From NCBI GenBank assembly GCA_964471235.1, contig CAYYGL010000004.1, positions 1-57,016 on the forward strand: a DNA stretch of 57,016 nt, given 5' to 3'. A model generated the notes under the pieces. It had not been told where the DNA came from and searched no databases. It was given only the letters and a program-made list of their open reading frames with translations. Origin of the DNA: CAYYGL01 sp964471235 (GTDB lineage: Bacteria > Calditrichota > Calditrichia > RBG-13-44-9 > J075). Made by a program: the position numbers and the translations under genes. This document shows positions 24,667-38,800 of the stretch, in pieces; position 1 is the first letter of the stretch; the number at the start of each line of letters is the position of its first letter.

Positions 24667-26592
24667 CTATTTATTCTCGTTCGTTCGTTTTATCCGTTCT
24701 TCCGCTGTACTAATGGCATCCTGAAGTTCCTTGTTGTAAGGATATTTCCGGGCAATTTTCTTCCAGATTTCCAGCGCTTTCTCATATCGTCCTGCCAGAA
24801 AATGCTCGGTGCCAACCAGGTACTGACGCTGTGATTCCGGATCCAATTGCTGTTCTTTCTCGCCGCTTAATCGACCCTTGGCAATTTCCAGATAACGTTT
24901 CATCGCTTCGTTCGCCGGGTCTAATTTTAATCCTTCTTCAAACGTCTCTTTTGCCTTTTCATATTGACCCAATTCCAGATATGCCAGCCCGGTTACCGTG
25001 ATCTGCTGAATTTTAATGCGATTGGTAAGATTGTTGATCTGTTCTTTCAACTGGGTATCGCGTGGGGATAGCACCAACGCCTCGCTTAATAAGCGCAACG
25101 CTTCGGAGTAATTCCCCTGCTGGAATTGGTTGCGTGCCGCGGTTAAGAATTTCCGCACCTCGGCGTTTAACCGCCGTTCCGTCACCCGGATGGCTTCCCG
25201 GATAATCGAGTCTTGCGGAGCCCGTTCCAGCGCCTGGTTAAACTCTATCAAGGCATCGGTAAACTGATTGTTTTGCAAAAATACATGACCTTGCTTAAAG
25301 TGCAGCTCCACAAATTTACGATCCTCTTCCGCCAATTCTTTATTGACGGCTTTGGAAATGGCTTCTTCCTGCTGTTGTTCAAACTGCTCGTTAATCAGGT
25401 TGCGGGTACTGTCAAACAGGGCTTTGGCTTCTTTATTAAAAGCATCATCCACAATCACCTGTTGGAATTCCGAATAAGCGTCAAAATAGCGGGCTTCGTT
25501 CAAATATTCTTTACCCCGTTTCAGGTGTTCGGCAATGCGCCGCTGCCGGTCTTTTTCCCGGGTCTGGGCAATCAATTCCTTTTCCCGCTCCAGCCTTCGC
25601 TTTTCTGCCAATGCAATCTTTTCTGCCCGTGACATCCCCAGATTAAACGTGATTGAAAAACGATGTGAGGGTGGGAATTCGCTCTCATTGCTCAGAGTGC
25701 CAAAGGAATAATCAATCTGCACAAATTTGTAAATTATCCCGGCGCCAAACGCGGGGAAACTCTTATCAAACCCGGCGCGAATGGTTGCCAGTTTATTAAA
25801 GCTGTATTCACTGCCAAAATGAATGGCACCCCCTTCAAACTCACCTTTTACATAATCTATCAGAATGTTCAACTTACCACTATTGCCCAGATGCAGGGAT
25901 TTCATGATACCAAACGTCATGCGATTCGCAATGGGATCATCATTCGGTCCCAATTTCAGACGTTCTTTGATCAGGTTCTGGAAATGGAAACCGAGGGAAA
26001 GGTCCCTCAGCAAAGGAGATTGGAATGGGGAGTGATACATCAATCCGCCGTCCAGTCCGAATGCACTGGTGACATTGTTATAAAAGGGAAAATCCTGGCG
26101 CTGCACTTTAAAAGTGATCCCGGCGCTTAAATGAAAAGGAATCTTTTTGGCATAGGAAATATAAATTTCACTTAAATCATAATTTCCATTATCACTTAAT
26201 TCTATGTTGGAAATATCTTTCACCGAGATGCCATCTACCCCGATACGGGAATAACCGACCCCGAGGGTACCGAATTGCAGGGTTGGGTACACGAACCCGA
26301 TAAAATCATAACTGGCTCCCTGAACAACCAACGGGGTATGGAAAAGGTTTAGTGACATGCGGGGCACATATTCCAATCCAGCCGGATTCCAGAAGACTGC
26401 CGAGGGATCATCTGCCAGAGCCACATAAGCCCGCCCCAGGGAAAATGCCCGGGCGCTGGCACCTATCTCATGTAAAATTGCCTGGGTGCCATAAATACCT
26501 TCCTGAGCTATTATCTTTCCTCCAAACAATATCAGAACGAGCGTCAGGAAGAAGCACTTTACCGTTCGGTTTACCATATTGAATTTTGCCAT
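24667..26592 (-). CDS. PorV/PorQ-type outer-membrane barrel fused to TPRs
   Basis: This 641-residue protein has a signal peptide (cleavage near residue 30, IIAQ) and a PorV/PorQ-like barrel (about 30-320) with the family motif ADDPSAVFWNPAGL. A charged linker and four or five TPR-like repeats (about 360-640) follow. PorV proteins are outer-membrane carriers that bring type IX secretion substrates to the attachment complex. The TPR tail would be periplasmic and could dock partners. It lies just downstream of the giant surface-protein gene on the same strand with 241 bases between. I infer a link in secretion or anchoring of that protein; this is not shown by sequence. Confidence 0.85.
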   Translation of the reverse strand: MAKFNMVNRTVKCFFLTLVLILFGGKIIAQEGIYGTQAILHEIGASARAFSLGRAYVALADDPSAVFWNPAGLEYVPRMSLNLFHTPLVVQGASYDFIGFVYPTLQFGTLGVGYSRIGVDGISVKDISNIELSDNGNYDLSEIYISYAKKIPFHLSAGITFKVQRQDFPFYNNVTSAFGLDGGLMYHSPFQSPLLRDLSLGFHFQNLIKERLKLGPNDDPIANRMTFGIMKSLHLGNSGKLNILIDYVKGEFEGGAIHFGSEYSFNKLATIRAGFDKSFPAFGAGIIYKFVQIDYSFGTLSNESEFPPSHRFSITFNLGMSRAEKIALAEKRRLEREKELIAQTREKDRQRRIAEHLKRGKEYLNEARYFDAYSEFQQVIVDDAFNKEAKALFDSTRNLINEQFEQQQEEAISKAVNKELAEEDRKFVELHFKQGHVFLQNNQFTDALIEFNQALERAPQDSIIREAIRVTERRLNAEVRKFLTAARNQFQQGNYSEALRLLSEALVLSPRDTQLKEQINNLTNRIKIQQITVTGLAYLELGQYEKAKETFEEGLKLDPANEAMKRYLEIAKGRLSGEKEQQLDPESQRQYLVGTEHFLAGRYEKALEIWKKIARKYPYNKELQDAISTAEERIKRTNENK

Positions 26593-26833
26593 AACAAACT
26601 CTCAAGTTGATTTTGTTATCTAAAAATGCCTCACAAAGGCAATTTCCATCTAAAATATCGCCGGAAACCTTGACAAAAAAATTTTTCTGTCCATCATCAG
26701 ACCGTTAACTTTATGGCTGCACTCTGCAGAAATCCATTGAACATCTCCCCGAACTTATTCTTTAACGATCAATATGATGTCTGCCTTGTATGGACAGAGG
26801 GGTCCTGACACCAGAATGATAGTGCCCATGTTC

Positions 26834-29800
26834 CTATTTGATGAACACCACCTTGGTTTTAAATACTTCACTCTGTCCGCTTCGGTAGCGGATTCTCAGC
26901 ACCGCTACATAAACTCCGTTTACGACATACCGTCCCCGGCCGTTTTTACCATCCCACAACAGCTCGTTTCCGGTATGAGAGCCTTTTGCCAGATTGTCAA
27001 TAACGCCGCTGCTCCAGACCAGCCCACCCAGGAGGGTATAGATTCGGAGATCCACCTCCCCGTCTTCTTTCATCAGGAAGGTAAAGCGGGTCGTGCCGCG
27101 CGGGGCGCCGGGAATTTTGGTATCCAACCCAAACGGATTGGGATAGTTGCCGAAGAATTTCGCCGGATCGGGTGAAAGCACCGTCAGGGGTTCCGAGGTG
27201 AATTTTGAGAAAAACCCCTGTAACGGCACGCCGTTAAAATCCACCACTTCTACCGGAATGATATCGCCTTCCACAATCTGAAAAGCGTCCATATCCTCCA
27301 GGCGCATCAGGAATTTCCGGTTGAGTGTTTTATCGGCTAAGTCAATTAAAATCATTAAACTGTCGGTCTCACCGGCAACCGAGGTATCCGGTGGGTTGAT
27401 GTGCAGGGTAAACGGATTGGAAGCGGTATCCATGGCAACCTCGCCAAGGATATCCCGAACACTGATTTTTGCCAGTTGGTTAAAATAATAGCTTGCCCGC
27501 ACCAGTCGTACCCGGTTAATCAAATTCCGATAATCCACCACCAGACTGTCGCCCGGGTCTTCCCGCACCGACAGGGTAAGCCCTCGCACAAAAATTTTAT
27601 CAAATGCATTGGGATTTCGAACGATAAGCCCGTAAACCGGAACGTTCGGAGTACCCTGCACAAAGTTATTGGAGGCGCGTTCCACGGCAAAGGTATCTAC
27701 CTGGAGGCGGTTGGAAACCAGGTTCACCACCACGGTCACCGAGTCATTTAGCAGTGCCACCGGCTGCTGAGTGTTCTCATCAATCGGTAGTTGGATAAAT
27801 CCGATGCCCAATATGGCGCTGTTGATGTTAATGTCCGGTGCCCGCAGCCGCCAGCTTACATTCACAATATTGGGGATGTTGTCAAATACTTTAATCGAGT
27901 CATTATCCACAAATTGGAATGAGTGAGATGGATCATAGAGCCGCACCCTGGTATTTCCGGAAATGCCGGCAGCACCCTGCCGTTCGATTCGGGCGCGTAT
28001 GGTAAATTCTTTGTTCCTGGAAATTTGTCGGGTGGTGATGGTAGCACCGGATGCCAGCCGCAGGTCTAATTTTGCTTCCTGTTGAATGGTGATCAGAGTA
28101 TCCAACGATTGTACCACGGTGACCGTATCGTTAAACTGGTCATTGCCGGATACGTCAATATGGAGATTCTCGGTGAGGGTGCCCTGGCTGATAGCGGGGG
28201 GCGCCAGAATGGTCCAGCTTACGGTGGTGTTTTGCCCGAAATACTTGACCGAATCTGCCGGGTTGGTGTAACTGAACCCCGGGGGCAGCACTAATTGCGC
28301 CGAGCGATTGATGACGTTACTTGGCGACTGAATGGTGAGCGCCACCTCACCACTCTGGTGGGTAGACCAGGTAAGGGGAAGCTGCACATCGGAAATGTTG
28401 ATGGTGGGGCGTTCGGCAATAAAGATGGTGGTATGGTTTGTTCCAACCACTGTGTCCGCCGGGGTAAGGGCATTGCTGTCCAGGGGAACTGCGGTAATTT
28501 GAACCCGGATGTAAGATGAATCAATGATGCCGCTCAATTGGGAATACAAGCGGGATAATTCCGTTTCCACTTCCTGCTGCCGTTGTTTCAGTTCGTTTCG
28601 TCTGGTATCCAGGACTTCGCCTTCTACCATCGCTTTCTGCAACTTCAGCCGCCGGGTTTCCCGTATAATTCGGGTGGTCTCATGTTGCAGGGTTTTGATT
28701 CTCTTCTTCAAGGAAGCCATCTTGGGATTGTTAATCGCCCGGAAATGCCAGACCACCGGCTGATCGATGGTGAAATCCTGCTCGGGGAGGCTGCCCTGGA
28801 TCAGTTGCAGACTATCGCCAAAACTTACCTTCACTTTCGCCGGGGAACCGGGCAAAACACCCACCTCACCAAGATTGCTGATCACCGCCTGGTAAACAAA
28901 TTCCTGTCCAAAACTCACGGTGTTGTCTATCGCACCACCGGTAATTTGGCTACTCAATACCAACGCAGCCCTTTGTTTTACTCTTAAATACAATTGCTGT
29001 GTCGCTGTTAACACCTGCCCGTTTACCTGGGACGTGCCCCGCACCTTCACGGTAAGTTGGGTAAAGCCCACGGTCACACTGTCCGGAATGGGTAAGTTCC
29101 AGCTTACCGAGTCGTTTACGATTGGGGCCGTCAAGGAATCGATCGTGAAAATTGACGGCAGCAGCAGAGTAGCATTCTGGTTGGTAAATGTTCCCTGGAA
29201 CTGGGTCTTTGCCACTACCCGGATGGTCTGGCGGGTAGATGCCGTCAGACTGTCGGTACCGGGGGTGTTCAAATAGGCTTCGGTAATACTCACCGTTCCC
29301 ACATCTACCACATTGACGGTCACACTGTCCTGTCCCTTCAGGGTAAACACCGAACTATCGGGGTAATTATGTTCATCATAAGACAGGCTGTCGATGATGG
29401 TGGCAATGATCGGGTAGGCACCGAAAGGTGCATCGATTTTACTTTGCATTTGCCAGGAAACGGTTGCTTGTTTATTCACCAGTTTTACCGGCTGGATATT
29501 GGTAGCCGGATTTAGTAGTTGAAACGCAGCCGGATCGGCATCCAACTGCACATAAACCGTATCACCCGGTTCCACGTCAGCGTCGCCGCTATTGACAAGT
29601 TGCCCCTGCAAATTAAACACCTGGTTCCGGGCAACCGGCTGGATATCGGTTGCAAGATTGTCGATGCTCAGGGTCGCCTTTTTCTCCACGGTAATGTTCA
29701 ATGATGCCAGACCATCCTGGATGGTTGCCCGTCGGTTGCTGTTTTCATCATAGGTGGCGGAATCCAACCGCACCTGGATAAGCGGCTGCACTGCCGGTAT

Positions 29801-32800
29801 GGTGTCCGGGGCAATCACCCGAACAACGGCGGCGTTTGATAGACCGGTTAATAAGGTAATCGGTTGCGATTCGCCCGGGTTGCGCCCTTCGATGGTAAAA
29901 TCCGGAGGCACGATTACCGTGGCAAAGTTCAAACTATCCGGATCAACCCCGGCTTCGCCAATGTTATCCACCCATATCCGAACCTCGAAAGTCTGGGAGG
30001 TGCTAATCGTTCCCAGGCGTGCCCCGGGCGGATCGGCTATTTCGGCATGGATCACCATCCGTGCCTGATCCACCACCTGTACGATATGATCCAGGCTGTC
30101 GGAGATGGGCTGCTGGGAATTTCCATCCCGGGCAGTGGCTTTTACTTGCAATACATATTGCTGAATCAGCATGCTTTCTTTCCCGGAGGCTTCTCCGGGT
30201 AATCCGCTGCCATGCTCCAACTCGCTTTGCATTCCGCCGCGGGCATTTTCCAGCAGAGAACGGTTTATGTTCAGAGACGCCGGTTGATTTCTGCGCCCCG
30301 GCAGTTTGTTTAGTGCAGATAATCCGGCATTATTATCCACTGCAATGTTCCAATGGGCGCTGTCCCCGGAAATGCGTTTATCCAGGCTGTCCACCGCCAG
30401 GAAGCCGGGCGGCAGTACAATGAAAGCCCGGCGATTTTGCGGTGCTACATTCCCGATAAAATTAAAGCGTGCCCGCAAACGGAATTGTTGACCGCTGGAA
30501 AGGGTATCATCGGTTGCTCCGGGGGGCGCTGTCAATTGAATGGAAGCTACCTGAATGGCTGCTACCGGCACTGTTTGCACCGCAACATCCGCCTGACTGT
30601 TCGCCGTGTCCACCGGAGTGTTGGTGTTCAGATCCGTCGGCAGGGAAGGATAATTGATGGTAATGATGTCGGATGCACCAACGGTGGTATCCAGCGCTAC
30701 CACCTGCCAACTGCCGGACAGGGAAGTAGGTGAGATGGTGATTTGCGAATCGGGATTTGCAGCATCCAGGGTATAATTCGATGGCAGGTTAATTTCCACC
30801 CGCCCGCTGTCAAAAGGGCTTTCCCCGGTCGTGGTAATGGTAAAACGGATGGTAAATACCTGACCGATGGAATAAAGACTGTCTCCGGAAGCAACGGCGG
30901 AAAGCGTTAAACGAGTGGGTTCCTGTACGGTCACATTTTCGATATTATCCAGCGGCTGGTCAATTGTAACCGGGGTGCCGGAGGTTACCGAAATTGCCTG
31001 ACGCAGCACCGCGCGGTAACTGATGGTTTCACTGATAGTGCCGGCCGTGAACGAGTAGTTCGTTTGTAAGGTGCCGCCAGAAGGGAGAACCGCGGTCAGG
31101 GTATCCAGCAGGATGCTGACTTCATTTGCCAGCAGTTCCACCACAATCTGGTGTAAATCATCGCTCCCGGTATTGCGCAGCTTCAGTGCCAGATCATAAG
31201 CCTGTCCGTAATTAACGGTATGGTTGGCAGCATTCGGCACATTCACAAGGGTGAGGCTGTCTATCAAGATACTGGAGGGCTGGAGAACCCGCACGCTGTC
31301 AAATACTGCGTTGTTACTAAATTGTTTACTATCGTTCGGTTTCCGGGTGTCATTGTAAGTCAGGTTAATGCGTGCTTTTACCAGCCCGGTATCGATTGCC
31401 TGGGAAACATTGAAGCGGCGGATAAAGATCGAGGTATCTCCGCCCGCCAGGTTGAATGGAATGGGATGAGATTGAGAAACGGCTATCCACTGGTTGGTAA
31501 TCGATGAATCGGTGGCAGTGACAAATTCACTGGCTGCCTGGGTCAAAGAAGCCGGGGATGTGCCGCTGTTCCTCAGGTAATAGCGCACCGCCACATTGGT
31601 TTGCCCGGCAATAATGGTGGTCGGTAGCACATCGATGGAATCCACTGTAAGGCGGGCTTCATCAATGACCCGCACCTGGTTCGGAGCGCTGGTGGTAAAT
31701 CCTTTAAATATATCCCCATTGGGCAGGGTGCCCTTCAGGGTAAAATCAACCGGGTATAAGCCGGAAAGGAACGCCGTATCCACGCTGGCAAGGCTAAAGC
31801 TTACCACACTGCTGTCCGGGATGGTATCCGTAGTGCCCACGATGGTGAAGTTCCCGTTCACAAATGCCTGGTATAAATGACCATTCCCGTCAGTGAATTG
31901 CAGAAAGGAACTGTCCGGATTTACCAGCAGGGAAGTGTTCCCGCTATTTAAGAAAGTAGCCTGAAAGGAAACGCCTTCTCCCTGCACCACGGTATCCGGC
32001 GTGATGCTGGTGTTCAGGTAACTCAGTGTTACCCCACTGACGATGGTGAAAATGGTAGAATTATCAAAAATATTGATGGTATTGCCATTCAAATCTATGT
32101 TGACAGTCATTCGCACATCACCGGTTCGGGTAATGGGCACGTTAAAATACCATTGAAGATTTACCCCGTTTGCCCCGGTAGGTGGAATCTGGGTGAGGGT
32201 ATCCAATCGAACCGGTATAATCCCCAACACTTGACCATTATCCACGTAAGTGAATGTTAACGTCGCCGCATCAATGGTAGAGGTCAAACTGTTGTTGATT
32301 ACTTTAACAAAGACATTGATGCTGTCCTGCCCGGGGAACACCTGCCCATCGGGATCGTCCAGGGTCACCTGGTTGATAAAAATATCTCCCCCGATGTTGA
32401 TATTGGTCTGGGTGTTTAAAACTTGACTGTAGCTTTGTTGAAAGACCGTGCCTTCTGCATCAAGAAATAACCGAAACGTTCCGGATTTGGTCATCACCAC
32501 TTTTTGGGAAAATACCAATGCGGTATCGCCGCCCGCCATCCGCAGGGTCGATAGGTTGGTATCAATCGGAGCGATGACGACCGTGGTTGGATCCCCCACT
32601 TTTTCCAGCCGCAGTTGGGTGGCACTGTTGAGGATCAGGGTTCCGCCGCCGTTATTGAAAACCCGAATCGAGACCTGGGCGGTGTCGCCTAAATTATAGG
32701 AAGAGGTGGAAAGCAAGGTATCGAAACTGATATTCGCCGGTTTTACCACCGTTAATATTGAAAGGCTGTCTCTCTGTGTGGTCAAACTTCCCCCGCTGTT

Positions 32801-35800
32801 AACATCGGTTCCCTGTAACGTTGCACCGAAGTGGATAAGGCTGTCGGGATTGGTCAATACCAAATTGGGCACATTCACCAGATAGAGCACATCGATGCTG
32901 TCATGTTGCTGTAAGGTAAACGGGAAGCCAATGGTTTGCAGGCTGGCGGAAAAATTGGAATTGTGCTGGATTAAATTCGAGCTGATCAACTTAGCGGCTG
33001 CTTCACCGGTATTCTTCCCGGTTATGGTAATGGCAACATTGTTCTGCCCGGTGACGGCAGAATCGGGATTGATAACCATGCGGGTAATTGACAACCGTGC
33101 CCGTTGCTGCACGGTGAGGGTATCCGAAGCGCCGGCAGCCGCCGGTAAGTTAAAGGCACTGTTGTCGTTTAAGTCCTTATAGAAAACCGTAGCGGCAAAG
33201 ATATATTGACCGCTCAGGGCAGTGGCTCGAACCCCCAGGTTATAATTAAAGTTCAAGCTCGAGTTATTGGCAAGATTAACCGGCAGGCTGAACTGGGGCA
33301 CAAAGGTGATGTTGGATGAATCGTTCACCAGGCCGTTCACAACCAGTTGAATGCTATCAATTTTTGCAGTTGCCGTGGGAGTACTGCCGCCCGTGTTGTT
33401 CACCTGGAAGCTTAAAATCAGATTGTTTTCCCCGGTACTGGCGGTATCGGCATTGATGCTCAATTGTGGCACTGCAATGATCGGTCGCTGCTGAACACTC
33501 CAACTTCCGGTGGTATTGGCACTGGTGACCGAATCTGGAACCCCGGATACCAGATCGGTAAAAAAGGCTTTGGCATCCAGAATGTCATTTCCGGTGGTTG
33601 CCGCGGGGTCCACATCCACCAGGAGCCTCAGCGTATCCTGAATTCCGGGGGGCACAATCAAACCCACATTCCCGGTATCCGATCGGGTATAATTGATATT
33701 CCCGTTCCGAAATACCAGGGTGGAAGAATCGATTCGGGTAGAGGAACCACCAAAGTTCTTAAAAATGATGTTTACCGGAATGCTTTGCTGCCCCTGGCTG
33801 ACAGTCGACTGGGAAGGAACCACCGACAGGATTTGCACATCCGAGGGACCTTCAATTGTCCAGTTATATGAGGAAGTTCCGGTAATCAATGTACTGCTGA
33901 TGGAATCGGTTCCGCTTGCCGCAATCCCGATGGAATCGACGCCGGTGGCGGAATTGGGAAAAACATCAATCGTGAAATGATAAGTTTGATTTTCTCCCGG
34001 GGCGATGTTCGGGAAGGCTGCCGGTGGGGTTACCTGGTAAAGACCGATGGTCGGTTGGAATGTAATGGTATCCATTAAAGCGGTGATCTCACCGGTGTTG
34101 GAAACCGTTACCGAAACCGGGATACTGGTCTGTCCGGCAGTCACCTGCGCCGGGTGGGTGATGTTCGTTATCTGTAACACAGCTTTGCGTAACACCGTAA
34201 CCGATTTCAAAGCAGAGACCACGTTCCGGTGGGCAATAAACGGATCGTGCCAGTAAACATCTACCGAGTAATTTACCAGCCCGCTAAAAGTAGTATCCAC
34301 CAGGGGAGAGACCAACAAGTGCAGGGTATTGTTTGCCGGAATATTATTGTTAATTGTCTGACGAAAATTGAAGGTGGAAATCACTACCGAATCAATGACG
34401 GCAACGGCATTGTTGGCGCCGTTGTTGCGCAAAAAGATATCCACCGGGATGTTCATATCCTGGGAGATCGTGCCTGGTGCCAGGGTGGAATCTATCACCA
34501 CCAGCGCAGAATCGAATACGGAAATGGCGTTGCTGATCAGGGTATCGGAACGGGTAAAACCGTTTTCCTGGTAGTTGTTGGCAAACAGGTTTGCCGGCAG
34601 CACTCCCGGGGTAAAGTTGTTAACCGTTACTGTTGGAAAAGTCAGGCTGACGGTGCTATTCCCCGCAACGAATTGCGTGTGCCCCAGAGCCGTTTGCACC
34701 ATGTCGGCATCACTGTTGTCCTTTAGTTGCAGGATGGTGCCCGTGGCGGAGAGGGTGAGGTTTGCCTGCCCGGTGTTTTGCACGGTCGCCACAAAACTTA
34801 CCGTCTCCCCGTTGCTCACGCTATCCGGGGCGATACTCTGCAGAATCAGGTTGCCGGGTGTCACCAGCTGCCATACATCTACCGTATCGGCATTCAAATC
34901 GCTCAGCACGTTTCCGGAAGTTAAATCCGAGCCGTAGACTTCCCCATCAATGACGACATGGGATTGGGGGGTGTTTCCGGCAGGAACGGTAACAGGAAAG
35001 TTCACCAGCATGGTCCCGCCGCTGGTGAGAAAAATTGGTGGGGTAAAAGTGGTATCACCGAACTGATAAATCCCACTGGTAAACGTCAATTTTAACGAAT
35101 CTACTTTGACGGTGCTGGAACCGAAATTTTTCACCCGAGCCGCAACGGTGACACTGTCCGAACCAATGGAAACGGAATCAAACGGGCTGACCACTGACAG
35201 TAGCCGTAAGTCTCCGGGGGTTACCACACTGATGCTGTCGATTTCACTCACCGTCGCCGCCGAATCGGAAACGGCAATACCGGTGTTAGATTCCACGCCG
35301 GAGATTTTTGCCGTAACCGCGTAACTTCCCAATGGAGCGTTATCCAGCACACTGATGGTGAAAAATGCGGTATCGGAAAGGCCGCCGGCTAAGGGGTCGC
35401 TGCCCAGGGAATCCAGGTTCTGGAAGAAATTGGCGGTAGTGCCGTTAAAATAGAGCTGGCTCCCTGAGGGGGTAATATCCACCGCTGCCTGTCCGGGATT
35501 CCGGAAAAATACCTCTACCGGAATGTTGCCCTGCCCGGGAACGGCCTGTGTCACTGCGGTTCGCACACTATCCACCACGATTTGCCCTTTCTGCTGAATC
35601 ACCATTGTTGCCGGGGTAAGGCTGGTATCGGCAAAGGTGCGCGAATCGGTTTGATCGAGACCGGTAGCAATCATGTTCACATTGAGGAGACCCAGGAACG
35701 TTGCCGGGTCTGCAATGCTGAGAGAGAACTGCACCTGAACCGAGTCGCCGCCGGGCACAGTTGGCAGGGGCACCGGGTTTTGCAGCACCGCAGTGATATC

Positions 35801-38800
35801 GCCGGCGCCCTGATCAAAACTCAATTGTAACGCAGTGATGTCCGCAGCAGAAGTGTTGCTGTTGCCGTTTACCAGCGTGGCAGTAACGGAAATGCCGCTC
35901 TGCCCCTCGCTGACCGTATCCGGTGAAATGACGATCGGCGTAAAAGTAAAATTCGCAGGTATCAAGACGTTAACCGTATCGCTCACCAGTGCCCCGGTAT
36001 GGGAGAAAACCGTGCCCGAGGTCATGTCGGTTGCCGTATAAGAAGCATCCACCCCCACTGTTCCCGGCGATGTGGTATCTGCCACCGTCAGGGTAAAGGA
36101 AAAATTTTGAGCGCCATTGGGTGGGATGGTGCCCGGTATGGTATTCAGATTCTGGGAAATTCCGCCCCGGCTCATCACCAAAAAGAGGCTATCAATCCAA
36201 ACCGTGCTCTGTGACAAGTTTTGCAGCCGCACAACAGCAGAAATGCCGGTTTGACCCTGATTCACATTGACCGGAATGATGCTGACAAACTGAATTTGCA
36301 CATTCTGGCTGTCCGGTGCTGTCAGGATGGTCAGGGTGTCCAGGTCATTGGCTTGCACATCGCTATAGATTTTGCCGGAAAAAGAGTCGGCATAGGAGAT
36401 GGCAACATCCACCGGGTCGATGCCAATTGTGGCGTTGTTTGCCACGGTGATGTCATAGACGAACTTGCGAGTTGCCAGTTCCTTCAGGGTATCCGGCAGA
36501 GTGGGGGAGACCAGGGTGATGGTATGGGGATTATTAAATTGTACTGAAACATCACCATTATTGATGATTGCCGGTGCCTGCCCGTCATTTCGTATCGAAA
36601 AAGTAAAGCGTACCCCGGATTGACCCGGCACCACTGTTTTCGGTGAAAGGGTATCGCTGTTGGCGATTAGGGTTAATTGGGAACGACTGAGCACCTGGTA
36701 GACATCAAAATTTGCCGGTGAGCTTTGATAGAGGTGGCTGGAATTGTTGTCGGTAAAGCTGTATTGCACCCGCGCCGTATCCACCCCGGTGGGATATGTC
36801 TGGCTCAGGGAATGTACAAATTCAATCACCTGGGTGCTGGAATCCCCTTTCAGGGTGATGGGAAACAATCCCAACGAAGCACTGGAAGGGGTAATAGCGG
36901 AAAGCTGGGTTGTAGACAGGGTGATGCTGTCCGGTTTGGAAATGACCGCCGGGGCATTTAGCGCCCCGCTGTTGAGTAACACCAGCCGGGTGATCACCGA
37001 ATCCTGATTTTGAGATGTGGTGTCCGGCACAACATTTAGCAGCGACACGATCACATTGGGTGGATTTTGCACCCGGAACGAATCACTGAGCACCAGAGTG
37101 GTATCCAACAAAGCGCCGTTTTCCGTACCGTATAACCGGAGTTGGGCAGGATAGGGTACCGCATTGGCGAGGGAAGTTATCCCATGTGCCGCAAAGGTTG
37201 CGGTGATGGCATCCGGCGGACCAACGCCCGGCGGTACCGAATACCCCTGGGAAAGGGGAATCACATCGCTTCCAAAGGTAAGAACGGAGCTGTCCGGGTT
37301 TAATACCGCAGTGAACTGACCGGTGTTCAACAATTGCATTTGCAAGGAAAACGTATCCCCGTTGGTTACCGTAGTCGGAGAAATCGATTGCAGACTTAAC
37401 AGAGCATTACTCTTGATAGTGTAAATTAAGGGTGAGGTGGCGGAACCTGCAAATACCGTTAACCCGTTTTGATCCGTTCCGGTTAACTGGGCATTGATCG
37501 TGTCGCTTCCCAATGCCGCATTAATTGGTACGATTGCTTGAAAAACAAATTGGTTGTTCACACTATTGGGAAGGAGGGTGCCAAAGGATGCCGGTGGAAT
37601 GAAATTCGCCGGTGGGATCTGGGTTGCCGACAATGTAAGGGTATTTACCGTGACAGTATCGGGTCCCAGATTATTCACAAATACGGTGACCAGGAACGTG
37701 TCTCCGCGAGCTACGTTGGTTGTGGTGGCTGTCAACTGGGTGATTTCGACCTTAAAAATGGAGAGAACATTTGACGGTAAAAAGACGCTCCCGGAAAGTA
37801 ACGAATCCGCTCCGCTTCCTTTAACAAATACTTCCGGTGCATAGCCGGTATTGGTGAAGTTACTGTTGATCACGGCAGAATCGAAATTCAGGGTTCCGGC
37901 ACTGAGTGCGGGGATGGTGACGGCACCATGCAAAGCGGCTGAAAAAGTATGTAATCCGTCATTGAACCGAAAGCGAGTGGATGCGGTATCCAGGATGACC
38001 GGGAAAGGAGAATTGTTCTGTAATTGCACCTGAAAAGCCACTGTATCGCCGGGAGAGGCAGCCACCGGGAGAAGACTTCCGTTTACATAGCTTAAATGGA
38101 AGATGTGCAAATTCAGAGTATCTGTACCGGGAATCAACGCCCGGAAGAAACTGCGGCTGCTGTCTACATCGGTCTTGACCACGTTGGTAACCTGACCGTT
38201 ACTGTTCGTTGTCAGTTGAGAAGATTCGAACAGCACATTGTAGCCGGGCAGGGATTGAAATTTTACGGAGGCACCGGATACCTTATTCCCATGAATGTCT
38301 TGCACTTGCAAGACCGTGGTCACATTTTCCCCACTCACCGCCGCGATGGAGTCGTTTGGCAATTTGCGCATGGTAACCAGGGAAAGGGTAGCCGGTAACC
38401 CGGGAAGCGCCGTGGCGGTTACCGTATCGCTTACCACGGTAGGGCTGCTCTGGAGGGAGGCAGTCAGTTGCTGAGTTCCGGCAAGAGAGCCCAGGGTCCA
38501 GGCGGTTGCAACCACCCCGGAAGCATTGCTGGCCGCGGTGGTGGGATTCACCGATCCCTGGAGCGGGTTAAATACCACGGTTTGATTGGAAACAATATTG
38601 GAGAACCGGTCGGCAACTTTAAACTTAATGGAATCTATCAGGGTATGGTTAATCGTATCGCTCTGGGAATTTCCAAAAATTACCGTTATCTGACTGGCGG
38701 TATCTGCCTGAGCAATGCCATAAAAATCTACAAAATTAGGAGTTGTGGTGGCAGTAGAAGCTCGTACGATGTAGGTGCCGGCTTTGGTCCCCAAATGAAG

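Noticed and set aside
26593..26833. AT-rich palindrome near 26670 (GACAAAAAAATTTTTCTGTC) as a terminator of the giant gene.
   Set aside because: The giant gene's stop is at 26834 and this lies over 130 bases beyond; pairing is mostly A/T runs and not specific.
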